From the NCBI GenBank assembly GCA_015680685.1, contig MNCI01003312.1:125129-189128 (forward strand): a stretch of 64,000 nucleotides of DNA. The letters run 5' to 3'. Origin of the DNA: Gnetum montanum (Eukaryota; Streptophyta; Gnetopsida; Gnetales; Gnetaceae). Of the stretch, positions 11,501-23,319 are shown in pieces; position 1 is the stretch's first letter; the number at the start of each line of letters is the position of its first letter. Both the position numbers and the translations under genes were made by a program. The notes beneath the pieces were generated by a model. It was not told the origin of the DNA and made no database searches. It worked only from the letters and a program-made list of their open reading frames with translations.

Positions 11501-14500
11501 ATGAATATACGATACTTGTGGAGCAGACAAAACACTTCAATTTTAATTGAAATTACATGCAAACTGAAAAATATTACACAATTCCCATTCCAATATCCCG
11601 GGGGCATTTTTGCAATCCGAAACTGCTCAAAATTTTGAACAACAATACTCAGGGATTTCATTAAAGAAAACAATCCTTGAGATTTAATTCCAAAAAAAAA
11701 AAAGACAAAACAAAAAACCAAAGCTTTCCTTTAACATGCAACTTATTGTGCATAGAGTTCGTTTCAACAATATTCAATTATTCATATTAACACTGTTATT
11801 AATTTTAAGTATGGCCCCAACATTCCCAAACCCATTTAGACGCACATTCCCACATCCCTTAATCCTGGGAAACATGCAAAACAAGAATTCAATCAATTCA
11901 TCAATGACTGTCTAGAAGATAACAAATTGTTATCACTGAACAGAACATTGACACAATCTATAGCTTGCCAATGGGTTTAACACACAAGAAGAACTCCACT
12001 TAAGTAATCATATTCCATTAGTGGGCTCGGATAATATAGATACATCCAGAAAAGTTCCCCATTGATAATAAGAATTCAGTCATTTTATCTCTAATGTTTA
12101 ATTACAATGGCAGGTCCAAGAGTAGCAGGGCAATGAAGCACACAACGCAATTTTCTAATGATTGTGATATTGCCCTATGACAAAATAGGAAGAGATACTC
12201 CAACTATGGATCAGAATGCAATCATCAGGGGAAATATGTACCACCACAATCATTATTGACTGTACCACATGTTTGTTTCTCTCACACAGATTCCGTGTAA
12301 GGGAAATGTAGCTGTAAGTTTCGACCTATAAACTATAAAAACGTTTATTTCTTATAATGTAAAAAAAAAAGGATCATCACCCAGAGGCTCAATGTTCATC
12401 CCACCAGGACAGCGTCCTAGAAGGGCAATAGATGAGCAATGGCCTAACTTTTTTCAAGTGGCTGCACCAGGCTCAAACCTAGGAGTTTGGGAAACAAGCA
12501 CCTTACCATCACTGGTCCCTATTTTTTCAAATGTAAAACAATTAACAATAAAATGAAAATGAAAATCAGAACTTTAGAAGAATTTCAGTATTAGTATGAA
12601 TTTCACAATTTCTAAAATTTTTGATACCTTGCCCATCTGTTTCAAATGTAAAACAATTAACAATAAAATGAAAATGAAAAATCAGAACTTTTGAAGACTT
12701 TCAGCATTAGTATGGATTTCACAATTTCTAAAATTTTTGATACCTTGCCCATCTGTTGTGAGCATTCTCTGCATGATTGGCAACAATATAGGTTCTACTT
12801 GGGGAAACAGATGTGGTAGTCTGCTGACAGATTCAAGAATTGTGCTTATAGCACGCAAGCAACCAACAGCAGCCAACGCCCCTGATTCATCAGGCTCTTC
12901 TTCTGCTTCAGAAGATTGCATGCATTTCCAAAATGCAGAAGCCTAGAAAAAGAGCATCATTTAACTGTCAGAACAAAACATTCTTGGTAGAAACCACAAT
13001 AACAGATTGCCAAACTTGTTTAGAGTAACAATCTCTTTTTAAAAAATTAACAAACAAACCAGATTTTGGCATAAACCAAGAGCATAGGGTGCCATCTCCT
13101 CGCCAAATTTATCAACAATAGTTTCAAGTGTAAATACCAAATCTTCATTCTCCACTTCGTTCATCAACTTGAAGAATTCTGGAGGGTGGAGAAAACATTC
13201 AGATTTATTTAACAATATAAATGATATTATCCTTAGAAGACTGATTAATTTTCAAAAGCATACCATCCAGTAATTGCGGCAGCATTGGTCGGATCTCACT
13301 AAGATCTACATGATTTAAAAAAAATGAGAATTGATTGCTGCATATTAGCATTTAATCTATGAAGTAGTCATCATTCTAAAACTCTGCAGATTTCGTCAGT
13401 AAGTTTCTGACCTTTGCAAGCTTCCACAAAAGATCTTAGAGCAAACACAGAATCTACACGAACTGGTAGCTCAGAATCCCGCAATCCCGATACAACCCTA
13501 TGCAACGCAACAGTGAAGTTCCTCTGATCTGTAAAGTTAATGCTTGCATATTGACCAGACACCCATGCAGCCTATATTTCATAAAAACAGCATTGTAAAT
13601 AATAACAATAATCACTCTATTACTTATCTGCAATAATTAAATATTACCATCTTCCAAAGAAACAAAACTAGTTAGTAATCAATAAGAGAATCCCATAGTC
13701 GCGTATCATACTAATATCTGCTAAGTGCACACATGAAGTTCGCTGTCGATAAATATTTGTGAAGCAAAGTGAATGCTACAAAAGGGGTCTTCAACAGAAT
13801 ACAAAAATTCTGAGGTAGCACCGACCACATCAAACCCAACATGTAAACGATATGTAAGTCTATTTCGAACAGAGGAAACAAATGCTTTTAGACATCTACC
13901 TGCACTTCTACATAACATTTATGTTTACTGGGAAGCAGCATTACACAAGAATGCTGTCTTGTACACAGTTCAAGTGCTTCAAAACGTTAAGCTTTAAAAG
14001 TACTACAGCAACATGAACATGAACCAAATATTCTAGAAAATTCAGTTAACCATGAAACATAAATTACTTGTTTTCAAAATACATTTCTTGTCAAAATAAA
14101 TGTTGCATATTCAAACCTTTGCTCTAAGGTGGCCAACAGGGCTTGTGAATTCAGGAAACACATGCTGCACTAGCATACTCTCCAACTGAGACTTGTATGG
14201 TTCAGTCTGTTTTAATTTATCACACAGAGCTCCAATAGCAAGAAGTGCACCATCCTTTTGTCTATATGGCTTGTGCTCAGGAACTGCTTCATCATATCTA
14301 CAATAATTTTTAAAAGAGGTCCATATAGAAAATTAGAGGCTATGGATATCAAAAATCATTTAATTGCAACTCAAGATAAGTAGACTGATACCTCCCAAAT
14401 ATCTCAACAATATATTGGATAAATCTTTGAAGGTTTTCTTTCCCACGCTTGCGAACTAATTCAGTAACAAAATCAATCGATGCAGTACGAGGGCTATATA

Positions 14501-17500
14501 GGTCCTCAATGATATCTGAAATTGAAAAATTTAAAATAAAGCTTTTGTGAAATCAGCATGGCACATATGTCTAGAAATGTTGACTCTTCACTCAAAATAT
14601 TTCTGAATCAATAAAGCATAAACTTACCATAGCCTTTCCTAACATACTCATGTGGATCTTCCCGCCATAACTTTTCATCATTATCATTGAAACACATCAA
14701 CGGAAAGATAATTTCAAACAAAACAATATCCAATTGTGGCTTCAAAATTTGGTACGTGTTTGACTTGGAAATACTGCAAGGAAATAAAACCGCCAACAAG
14801 CATTAAACTGTTGTCTAAAATAAAGAACAAGAACATAAAGATCTTGCAAAGAATGCAAGTATATAACAAATGCTTGCTCACAGCATCATCCATAGTTATT
14901 GTTACGCCTTAAAAAATACTGAACCAATAGTAGGTGATTAGTTTCTTTGAAACAAAACCCCTCAAAAATAGGCACTATAATAAGAGGCCTGTAGAACAGA
15001 AAAAGAGGTGTCTGGTACCTGCTACTTAAATACTGAAGAATAAGATTGGTCACCCTATCAGGAAGATATCCACCTTGTCGGATTACATTCAACAGGTTCA
15101 GGTGACATTCTAGAATCCGACCGGCAAAAAATTTTTGAAACATCTGCGCAAAAGGCTTGTTTTCTGGTTTTAAAGGTTTTGGGTCTCCAAACCTGCAAGA
15201 CAATACCCGTTCATTAGGCATTCATGCTGACAAGAATCGATCCAAATATGATATTTTCAATTCTAAGAAATATAACTAACTGAACTACCAAGAAGTTCGA
15301 TATTCAACAGAGCCTTTACTCACGAGGTCCATAAAATTTTTCATAAACAAGCGTTCATTTTAATATTTGTTATGTTCCTTGGACAAACTCACCGGGTATA
15401 CAATCGATTCATAATATGCACAGTCCATTTTTTAACTTTCCACCATTCCCATGACTTTCGTAGCTCAGGATCCACAGGTTGTCCCTCTGTTGGAACTGAC
15501 ATTTCCAACATGTGCAGAAATAAGCCCATCCATGCATTAAATATTTCTGGATTGAAAAGCTGCTTTGGGATCTCTAGCTGAAAATCAACAGACACATTCA
15601 AATACTTGCAATACTGGGATTAATGAGAGAAAAATGCTCCCCGGAAATACAAAGGTTACTTACATATATTGCTGACCAGAATATTTTGCAGATAAGCTTA
15701 ATCAGCTCAGCAATTTCAATTGACGGGTTTGGAACCTGAACAAGCTTGTTAAAAATACCGAGCAAGGGTGGGAATGCTTCGTCTATGATTAGGTATACCG
15801 GTGTTCGTTCCTCCTCAGACTTAAACCTGATAACAAAATTTACCATTTAGATGATGAATATTAATCATTCAAAATGTTTTTACACCTGCTTGAATAATAC
15901 TATTAACTTCCACAGAAAAATAATTACTTACTCATACTTCCTTGCTAAAATTCTAAGCACATATAAAGCAGAATATACTTGCTGGACCTCCAGATTGTGC
16001 TTTACCCATGGAAGAAGGGTAGGCCATTGTTCGGGATAATCAGCATTAATAATTGTTTTCAGGCATTCTCCAAGCTGCACTCTGAAAGAGATGAAACAAA
16101 TAAAAAAAATCAGAAATTTTATATAGAGGTTGCAAAACTAGATGCCCGATATCTGAAGCATTCGCCATCCACTAATACATATTTTGTAAATAGCAGTATA
16201 TTAAACGTACTGTTATGAAGATTCTCAGAGACAATTAGCACAAATTACATAGCGCAACAGTTGGGAGATAATATATGGAAACAAAGATTAAAAATTGTAA
16301 TAACTATTGACTACACCCCATTAAACACTGAGGACTATGGAGCTGAGTCATATACATTATTTTTATTTGAGTTTTTTTTTGCTACAGTGAAATGTTGCAT
16401 AGCAAGCTCCAACCTGCTACCCAAGTTCAAAGCAAGAATATACACGTTTCAAAAGTACCAATAGATGTACAATAAGCACATTAGTATGCCACATCTGTTA
16501 TATGCATTGATCCGGACATTCATTTTATACTCAAACTGGCTTCCACTATAAAAATTGTATTACAACACTATCAATAGATGTACAATAAGCACATTAGTAT
16601 GCTACGTCTGTTGTATGCATTGATCCGGATATTCACTTTATATTAAAACTGGCTTCCACTACAAAATTTGTATTATACCACTAACTATGCAGGATCGTAC
16701 ATGATGGAAGGATTGCCATGTAATAATGCTAAAAGTTTGAAAATAGTGAATTCCAAGATCATAACCATACATTCATGTAGAGCACACTGATAATTTAAAG
16801 TATTGCCGATAACAAAACACAGCACTTCCTGCTCATCAACCTCTGTGGATTGGCATCATCATAAAGATAAGCTAACATAAAGGAATGTGTACACCAGTAT
16901 GTAGCTACAACTTATTAAAGCCAGTTTATCAAAAATGGCACATGATGTTCCAAAAGAAATAATGTCTACATCTAGAAATATTTATTCCAATCCTGTCCTT
17001 TTACCTTAACAAAGGAGGAACCCGCACAACAAACTCGAGTAAATTATCTCGAACAGCTGCTTTGTCAAGGGGTGAAATTTTTTGCTGTTCACCTGTACAA
17101 GAAGTTATTGCCCAAAAAAATTAAAATCCAAACAGAATAGACACCAAATTAAAGTACACAACTTTATCGGAATCTCACCAGGTTCATTTGGAGACCAATT
17201 TTTCCCTATGAAGTTCTTAAAATGGATACTTGCAACTTGACGCACAGCCAAATCACAATTTACATCAACTATTATTTGAAGAAGTCTAACAAGGTGCTGT
17301 GGTGTATGTTGAAACTGCATCAAAGGAACACAATGAAAATAATATATAGGCACAAACAAAGGAACAGGCTTAAATTTCATACTGACAGATGTCGTTGTAA
17401 CAGGAAGAGAAAGCCACAGTGCAGCTTTTAAATATACATAGTGCAAAGAAAATTTGCTTATTATCATATAATAGCAACCAAAATGTTATAAAATGGGTAC

Positions 17501-19662
17501 AGTCCACAAAAGCTTCAAATGTCAACATTACAGAAGTACGTCAGAAAAGAAAACGCTCTTGAAAAGGCATTCCATCATATACTGCAAAAAGGAATCCTAT
17601 AATTTCAAAAATAAAAGAAAACATTAAACAACTACATTATAAAGAAAAATACGCAAGAATGTCCTTTCCCTAAGCATAAATCACATGGGTTATGAATCAT
17701 GAAAACCATCATGATCATAATTCCATCTCCACAGTGACCTCTGGCCTTGCACCTGAAAATGCATGGATGCCAATACAGGGGCTAGAAACAAAATGGAAAT
17801 TCTGAAAATCATCTATTAAAAGAAAAACCTAAAGTTGGTTTGCACGGTACCACTTAAGCCTATGCTCTATATGAACGTCATCCCCTGCTGGCTAAAGTAC
17901 TTTAACTAAAAGTAGCAGCATTTTTTTAAAATTTAAAAGAAATCTGCTGCCACAATAGTAGAATCAGGATCCTTCAGTTTGAAAAACAGAGTCTTTTATT
18001 TCAAAAGGTGACTGTGATAAGTAACTCATGCTTTATTGGTATTTAATATACAAAAAAGGACTTGGACATACACACATGTATGCAACATATTTTATATAAG
18101 GTAATAACTGGTTCCTCAATTCATTGGTTTTTCTGGAATATTCCCAATGTAATCAATAAGCAAAGTATCCCATTCTTTAAAATAATTTTTGACCTAACAA
18201 CAGCAAAAGTTATATCAAACATCAAACTGAGAGTAAAAAATCAAATAAAAAATTAAAAGACTTTTTTGAACAATCTGTCTGTGTAAAACCTATGAACTGA
18301 ACTTAACTGTTTTCAGTATATCCTAGACCCCAGATATCTGTTGGACCAGTTTAGTTGCAGCCATCATCTTTTTTCCACAATGTCTAATATATCTGAGCCT
18401 AACACATTGGGAGAGAAATCAATACTTGTGGGACGCAGGTTACAACCTTTTCCCACAAGTCACACCTCATCGATGCCCAACATATCCGATTTTATTCAAT
18501 GGATTGGTAGGGTTTTTCATTGGACGTAATAAAATATCTTATAATAGAGATCTGATACATCATTGATGCTTGATAACAGATCTGAGCCATCTGAACTCTC
18601 AGAAGCAATTACTCAATTAATTAGTCCTAAAGTTTGAAGGCTCGTCATCCATCTAAAATTCAAGAATATTAGGTTTAGCTCATATAATTATATAATTAAA
18701 AAATAACAAACTAAGGTGTAGTAAAACTATATGTGAAATAATAATAGAGGAAGCAAATAACATGTTATCCTGAAGCCTTATGTTAAAACAATAACGTTAA
18801 GTGTCCAAGCTCCCATACGACGTGTCCGCCACTCATTAACTCAATGAAAATTGTGTCTTACAACGGCAGACAGATAATTAAAAGCTGGAAGTTGAAATGG
18901 CTGAGTAACACCCCAACAGCCAACATCAACACCAGTAGTTATACCTACTAGAACTGGAGGTACAAGTTCAACTCACTAAGCATCTGGCTAGAAAGGCGTA
19001 ACAGCTGTGCATTCTCACTACTCTATGTTTTCACAAATAAGTGATATAATAGTCTTTTCGATAAAATGAAATTAGGGACATTACTATCGTAGCACTTTAA
19101 AAATTAGCATCTAGCATCGCCGTCAAAGAATGCATAGCCGTAATAAAGTTGCGCGTGAAGTAAAGAAGACTTCGATGAATACACTAATAATTAAAGCTTT
19201 TCAAACAAAATCAAGCAGGAAAACTGATTCAGCAAATTCACTAAGTATGTACCAATCCAAAACCAAACCACGTGAACATCTCCACATTAAACAGAGGATT
19301 CAGTCCATATTAAACAATCTTAAAACAAGCATAATTATTCAAGCATACTGAAAATCCTAACTTGCTAAGACCAAATCCACTGAGAAACCTAGCGCCCTAC
19401 GCTACCCCCTATCATATCAAAGGCATAGTCTCTGCACGATACAATATGCAACCATCGCCGCGATCTATGAACCGGAGTACGAATCGAGAATGGATCATCA
19501 TAACAAAAACAGAGCAATAAACAGAAGATGCATAGGAAAAAGAAAACAATTTCCAATAAAAAAAATACAAACCTGATTTAGGCTATCTTCTGCGGCCTTA
19601 CGTTCCTCGGGATTGGGACTCAACGCAGCCTGAAGTATGACAGCTAGGTTCGGAAGATCCAT
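8526..19662 (-). CDS. SAD2: Importin-beta-like protein, SAD2 / importin-7/8 family
   Basis: Nuclear transport receptor of the importin-7/8 type, which carries proteins through nuclear pores under Ran-GTP control; the Arabidopsis relative SAD2 acts in stress, hormone and small-RNA pathways. Exons on the minus strand: 19573-19662, 17179-17314, 17005-17092, 15932-16081, 15664-15826, 15393-15577, 15019-15192, 14628-14773, 14392-14515, 14117-14297, 13412-13571, 13264-13305, 13060-13178, 12744-12942, 11292-11423, 10508-10611, 10240-10419, 9566-9705, 9290-9429, 9043-9194, 8804-8933, 8526-8692. All introns are GT-AG with consistent phases, giving 3102 nt (1033 residues), close to the about 1040 of Arabidopsis SAD2. 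The start [14 protein letters not shown] matches the family; an in-frame TAG lies upstream and no earlier ATG. An importin-beta N-terminal domain spans about residues 24-104, HEAT-like repeats follow, and an acidic loop lies at about 885-935. No disruption seen. Confidence 0.95.
12525..12755. repeat. 115/116-bp tandem duplication spanning the exon 14 donor of SAD2
   Basis: Copies at 12525-12639 and 12640-12755 both start TTTCAAATGTAAAAC and end TACCTTGCCCATCTG on the plus strand. The right copy includes the last 12 coding bases of exon 14 and its splice donor. The left copy is intronic and preserves the same exon end plus donor, so it is a decoy donor. Confidence 0.9.
16460..16685. repeat. 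113-bp tandem duplication in SAD2 intron 3
   Basis: Two adjacent, slightly diverged copies (16460-16572 and 16573-16685) both begin with ATAGATGTACAATAAGCAC and contain GCATTGATCCGGA. They lie wholly within the intron between exons 3 and 4. Confidence 0.85.
17315..19572 (-). other. SAD2 intron 1 (2.26 kb)
   Basis: The longest intron of the gene, between codons 30 and 31 in phase 0. It is AT-rich. I found no open frame with a domain and no complete transposon in it. Long first introns often carry regulatory sequence, but nothing specific is visible here. Confidence 0.7.
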
Positions 19663-20130
19663 TGCAAGCACAGAAACACCTTCAATCAAGGGTTTGCTGA
19701 TTTGCTGACCGATCTAATCCAACCAAATAATGATTAAACCACAACTCTGTAAATCACTGCTCTGCTTCTTCACTGTGCGTCATCAACGTAGCTACTACTG
19801 CTGGAATTGGGAAACACCTGAAAGAACAGCAAGAGCCAAACGTATGAAGAAAGGAAAGGAAAGGAAAGTTATCAGAGCAGGCAAGGTCAAGTGTTGTGAC
19901 CTTCGCTCTGGCAAAATGTGAACGAAGCAACGTTTCGTATAAATATAGACAAATAAGGTTGACAGCGCAATTTTGTAAAGATACTGTGGGATTTCTTGCC
20001 ACTGTCGAAGTTCAACCTTTGGAAGCAGCAGGATTAGGGTTTATAATTAAAACCCTTGTTGCCATTTTTCCAAATATTTAAAAACATTTCGAAAAACAAT
20101 AATGGACCCGTCTAAGGGACCTTTTAGCTA
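19663..20130 (-). promoter_or_regulatory. Upstream region / probable 5' UTR and promoter of SAD2
   Basis: The sequence immediately 5' of the SAD2 ATG. It contains a GGAAA tandem run (about 19850-19868) and mixed CG content higher than the flanking AT-rich DNA. No TATA box can be placed with confidence. Assigned by position only. Confidence 0.45.
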
Positions 20131-20844
20131 CTTTTCATCGCGGATTTTCCGCAGATCTTCTCGTCTGTGTTTATGAGCAGCAGAGAAAGGATTAAAAAAA
20201 ACCATGCTAACGCTGCATAGAAATCCGGCAGTGTTAGGATCGATAAGAAAAATATTTATGTTAAATAACATGCAGTCATAACTTGCCTCATAACGACATG
20301 ATTAACAAAATCATGTACTATTTCGATATTTTGGGTGACCTAGGTTGACACGTCGTCACCGTGTATTTTTTAGACAAGTCTAATATGTGCAAATCATAAA
20401 ATGCATGTTCTAAACAACTGTGAGTCATTCTATTTACATTTTGAAACATTGTTATATTTTTATAGAATTCTCCTAATGGGTCATGGCCACGTGTTTTAAG
20501 GTATACTTATATAGTTGAATTGTTTTGGTTCCCAAACATCCCTCCTCTTGGGGAGGTGTGGGACCCAAACATCCCTCCCCTTTGAGTCCCTCCACCCCTT
20601 TCTCCATCACATATAAGTAGACCCCACACCCCAATACATGCAATGTGAAACTTTCATAATATTTTTACTGAACGTAATAATATGTTACATCCTATCCAAA
20701 GCAAACGTATCACTTGTAAATCAATGTTCCACTAACAACAAGGGGAGGGTCGGTCTTTGGACCCCAAAATTAATATTAATAAAACTTAAAAAATTTAGAG
20801 TGCACCAAAAACATGGAAAGGAAAATTTTCTAATTTTAAGAAGG
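20131..20844. other. Intergenic DNA, no supported gene
   Basis: No gene seen. A short direct repeat GGACCCAAACATCCCTCC-like occurs near 20530 and 20562, in a C-rich patch (20520-20640). Confidence 0.4.
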
Positions 20845-20904
20845 TTTACTCAAGTGTACAATTGTGTAAATGATGCTTTGAAAAATCAAGAAAACTTAAC
20901 AAAA

Positions 20905-21055
20905 ACAATGAAGTGTTAGCCTAGTGGTATGGGTCTTGGCCTAGTAACCCCAGGTTATAGGTTTGATGTCATGGTTTTGATTCTACTATGTAGGACTATG
21001 GTTCAATTATTTCTAGTTCCAACACCCAAGAAAGGTTAACAAAAAAGCTCTCTAA
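20905..21055 (+). repeat. tRNA-like SINE-type block A, copy 1
   Basis: TTAGCCTAGTGG resembles an RNA polymerase III A box, and about 50 bases downstream GGTTTGAT resembles a B box. Such heads are typical of tRNA-derived SINEs. Related copies lie at 21685-21840 and, inverted, around 24283-24326. No TSD or tail was resolved. Confidence 0.4.
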
Positions 21056-21211
21056 AAAATAAATGATAAACTAAATAACTCTTCAAAATATGAAACTTTA
21101 GACTATTTTTTAGGATAGATAGTGTCCATTTATGAATGATCAATATTGCATACTTATGTATAAAAAACCCTATATCCAAGGTACGCTAAAGCATTCCCTA
21201 GTTCAACAAGC

Positions 21212-21415
21212 AACCCAGGGATGTAGGACAAGTGGTCAAGACACTCATCTCTTGGTTGGGAGATTGTAGGTTTAACTCTTATCCCTACTTATAGGTGTGG
21301 CAATAGTGGAGTAGCTTTGTGTTAGGACCTTTTTATTTAGCAAGTCCCATCTACCCTACTATGTGGGTAGGGGTTATGCTACTGGTCCTAAGTTGTATTA
21401 CCTTTATAAAAAATT
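21212..21415 (+). repeat. tRNA-like SINE-type block B, copy 1
   Basis: GGACAAGTGGTCAAGACACT and then GTAGGTTTAACTC resemble degenerate A and B boxes. The body contains GTGGCAATAGTGGAGTAGC and ends near ATTACCTTTATAAAAAA. A near-identical body recurs at 22946-23148. This is most likely a tRNA-derived SINE amplified with the local duplication. Confidence 0.4.
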
Positions 21416-22016
21416 CAACAAGCAAAAAAAAAAAAAAAGAGAGAAAGAAAGCAAACAATACATAGCATGATTGACTTGAATGTTGAGTTTTTGCATCACA
21501 TCATTTAAGTATGAAGTATGACTTTAATTGCTAGTAGGTAACCCAAAATTGTAACAAACATATGTTGTGATATAAGATCAACAATCAATGGGTGCTAAAA
21601 CTTGAAATAAGTGAAACAAGTGTACTTAAGTGTACAACTATGTAAATGATGTTTTGAAAAATCAAGAAAGCTTAACAAAAACAATGAGGTGTTAGTCTAG
21701 TGATACAAGTCTTGGCTTAGTAACCCGAGGTCATAGGTTTGATTCTACTATGTGGTACTAAGTTATAAACTTCTATAAATGTTGGGCTATACCTATGGTT
21801 CAATTATTTCGGGTTCCAACACCCAAGAAAGGTTAACAAAAAAGCTCCCTGAAAAACAAATGAAAATTTAAATAACTCTTCAAAATATGAAACTTTAGAA
21901 TATTTTTTAAAATAGGTGGTGTCCATTTATGAATGATAAATATTGCATGCTTATGTATAAATAACCCTATATCTAAGGTATGCTAAAGCATTTCCTAATT
22001 CAACAAGTAACCCAGG

Positions 22017-22945
22017 TGATGAGACGCGACTTGCACTAGGTCGCGATATCGCGTACACGATATCGCGTACGCGATATCGCATCTTCTCCTGCGATATCGC
22101 GTCTTCTCCTGCGATATCGCGTACGCGATATCGCGTCCCGCCNNNNNNNNNNNNNNNNNNNNNNNNNNNNNNNNNNNNNNNNNNNNNNNNNNNNNNNNNN
22201 NNNNNNNNNNNNNNNNNNNNNNNNNNNNNNNNNNNNNNNNNNNNNNNNNNNNNNNNNNNNNNNNNNNNNNNNNNNNNNNNNNNNNNNNNNNNNNNNNNNN
22301 NNNNNNNNNNNNNNNNNNNNNNNNNNNNNNNNNNNNNNNNNNNNNNNNNNNNNNNNNNNNNNNNNNNNNNNNNNNNNNNNNNNNNNNNNNNNNNNNNNNN
22401 NNNNNNNNNNNNNNNNNNNNNNNNNNNNNNNNNNNNNNNNNNNNNNNNNNNNNNNNNNNNNNNNNNNNNNNNNNNNNNNNNNNNNNNNNNNNNNNNNNNN
22501 NNNNNNNNNNNNNNNNNNNNNNNNNNNNNNNNNNNNNNNNNNNNNNNNNNNNNNNNNNNNNNNNNNNNNNNNNNNNNNNNNNNNNNNNNNNNNNNNNNNN
22601 NNNNNNNNNNNNNNNNNNNNNNNNNNNNNNNNNNNNNNNNNNNNNNNNNNNNNNNNNNNNNNNNNNNNNNNNNNNNNNNNNNNNNNNNNNNNNNNNNNNN
22701 NNNNNNNNNNNNNNNNNNNNNNNNNNNNNNNNNNNNNNNNNNNNNNNNNNNNNNNNNNNNNNNNATACCTCAGACTTGCTTAACCATACACCGTGACACA
22801 TACAAGCAAGCCTGGGAAGACAACGAACGATTAACCCCAAGTGTTTCTTGTGGCGTTAAGGCATTTAGTCTGCGGAGTTCGACCGGATCGCGCGTGTACG
22901 CTCGTATTCGTATGGTGGAGTGTAGGGGTACCTCGCCACTCATCA
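22017..22945 (+). mobile_element. Solo LTR with TSD CCAGG, containing an assembly gap
   Basis: Begins TGATGAG at 22017 and ends CTCATCA at 22945, the 7-bp inverted termini of this LTR family. It is flanked by CCAGG at 22012-22016 and 22946-22950. The right part contains GTTCGACCGGAT, TCGTATTCGTATGG and GTAGGGGTACCTCGCCAC, as in the other LTRs. The left part is an array of CGATATCGCG palindrome units. The gap 22143-22764 lies directly after that array. The total length of 929 fits its relatives (886-919), so the gap size is plausible. Confidence 0.9.
22143..22764. other. Assembly gap (622 N)
   Basis: A run of N inside the solo LTR. It starts immediately after several palindromic CGATATCGCG units, which probably blocked assembly. 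The open frame reported through this stretch is an artefact of the N run. Confidence 0.95.
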
Positions 22946-23148
22946 CCAGGGGTGTAAGGTAAGTGGTCAATACACTCATCTCTCAATTGGAAGATTGTGA
23001 GTTTGATTCTTGTCCATACTTACCAGTGTGGCAATAGTGGAGTAGCTTTGTGTTGGGACCTTTTTCGTTAGCAAGCCACATCTACCCTACTATGTGGGTA
23101 GGGGTTATGCTACTAGTCCTAAGTTGTCTTACCTTAAAAAAAATTCAA
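22946..23148 (+). repeat. tRNA-like SINE-type block B, copy 2
   Basis: Same body as at 21212-21415: AAGTGGTCAATACACTCATC, GTTTGATTC (a good B-box match), GTGGCAATAGTGGAGTAGC, ending ACCTTAAAAAAAA. It lies directly right of the solo LTR. Confidence 0.45.
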
Positions 23149-23319
23149 CAAGCAAAAGAAAGAAAGCAAGCAAATAATACATAGGATGATTGACTTGAAT
23201 GTTGAGTTTTTGCATCACATCATTTAAGTATGAAGTATGACTTTAATTGCTAGTAGGTAACCCAAAATTTGCATGAACATAAACAATCAATGGGTGTTGG
23301 AACTCAAAATAAGTGAAAC

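Larger units (their letters stand above)
20845..21620. repeat. Copy 1 of a roughly 775-bp tandem duplication
   Basis: The order of motifs here is repeated in the next unit with a period of about 776 bases: AAGTGTACAA, a tRNA-like block, CACCCAAGAAAGGTTAAC, a second tRNA-like block, GTGGGTAGGGGTTATGCTACT, GACTTGAATGTTGAGTTTTT. This copy is uninterrupted. It acts as a paralogous empty site for the solo LTR in copy 2, because AACCCAGG continues directly into GATGTAGG near 21210. Confidence 0.85.

Noticed and set aside
20905-21055. Functional tRNA gene
   Set aside because: Box-like motifs are present but I could not fold a cloverleaf, and the block is repeated with mutations; a SINE head is the better reading.
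22040-22142. CRISPR-like array of short repeats
   Set aside because: The units are self-palindromic LTR repeats with irregular spacing in a plant genome; no spacer-repeat pattern and no cas genes.
21995-22840. 281-codon minus-strand open frame
   Set aside because: Most of it is N sequence; the rest translates palindromic LTR repeats.
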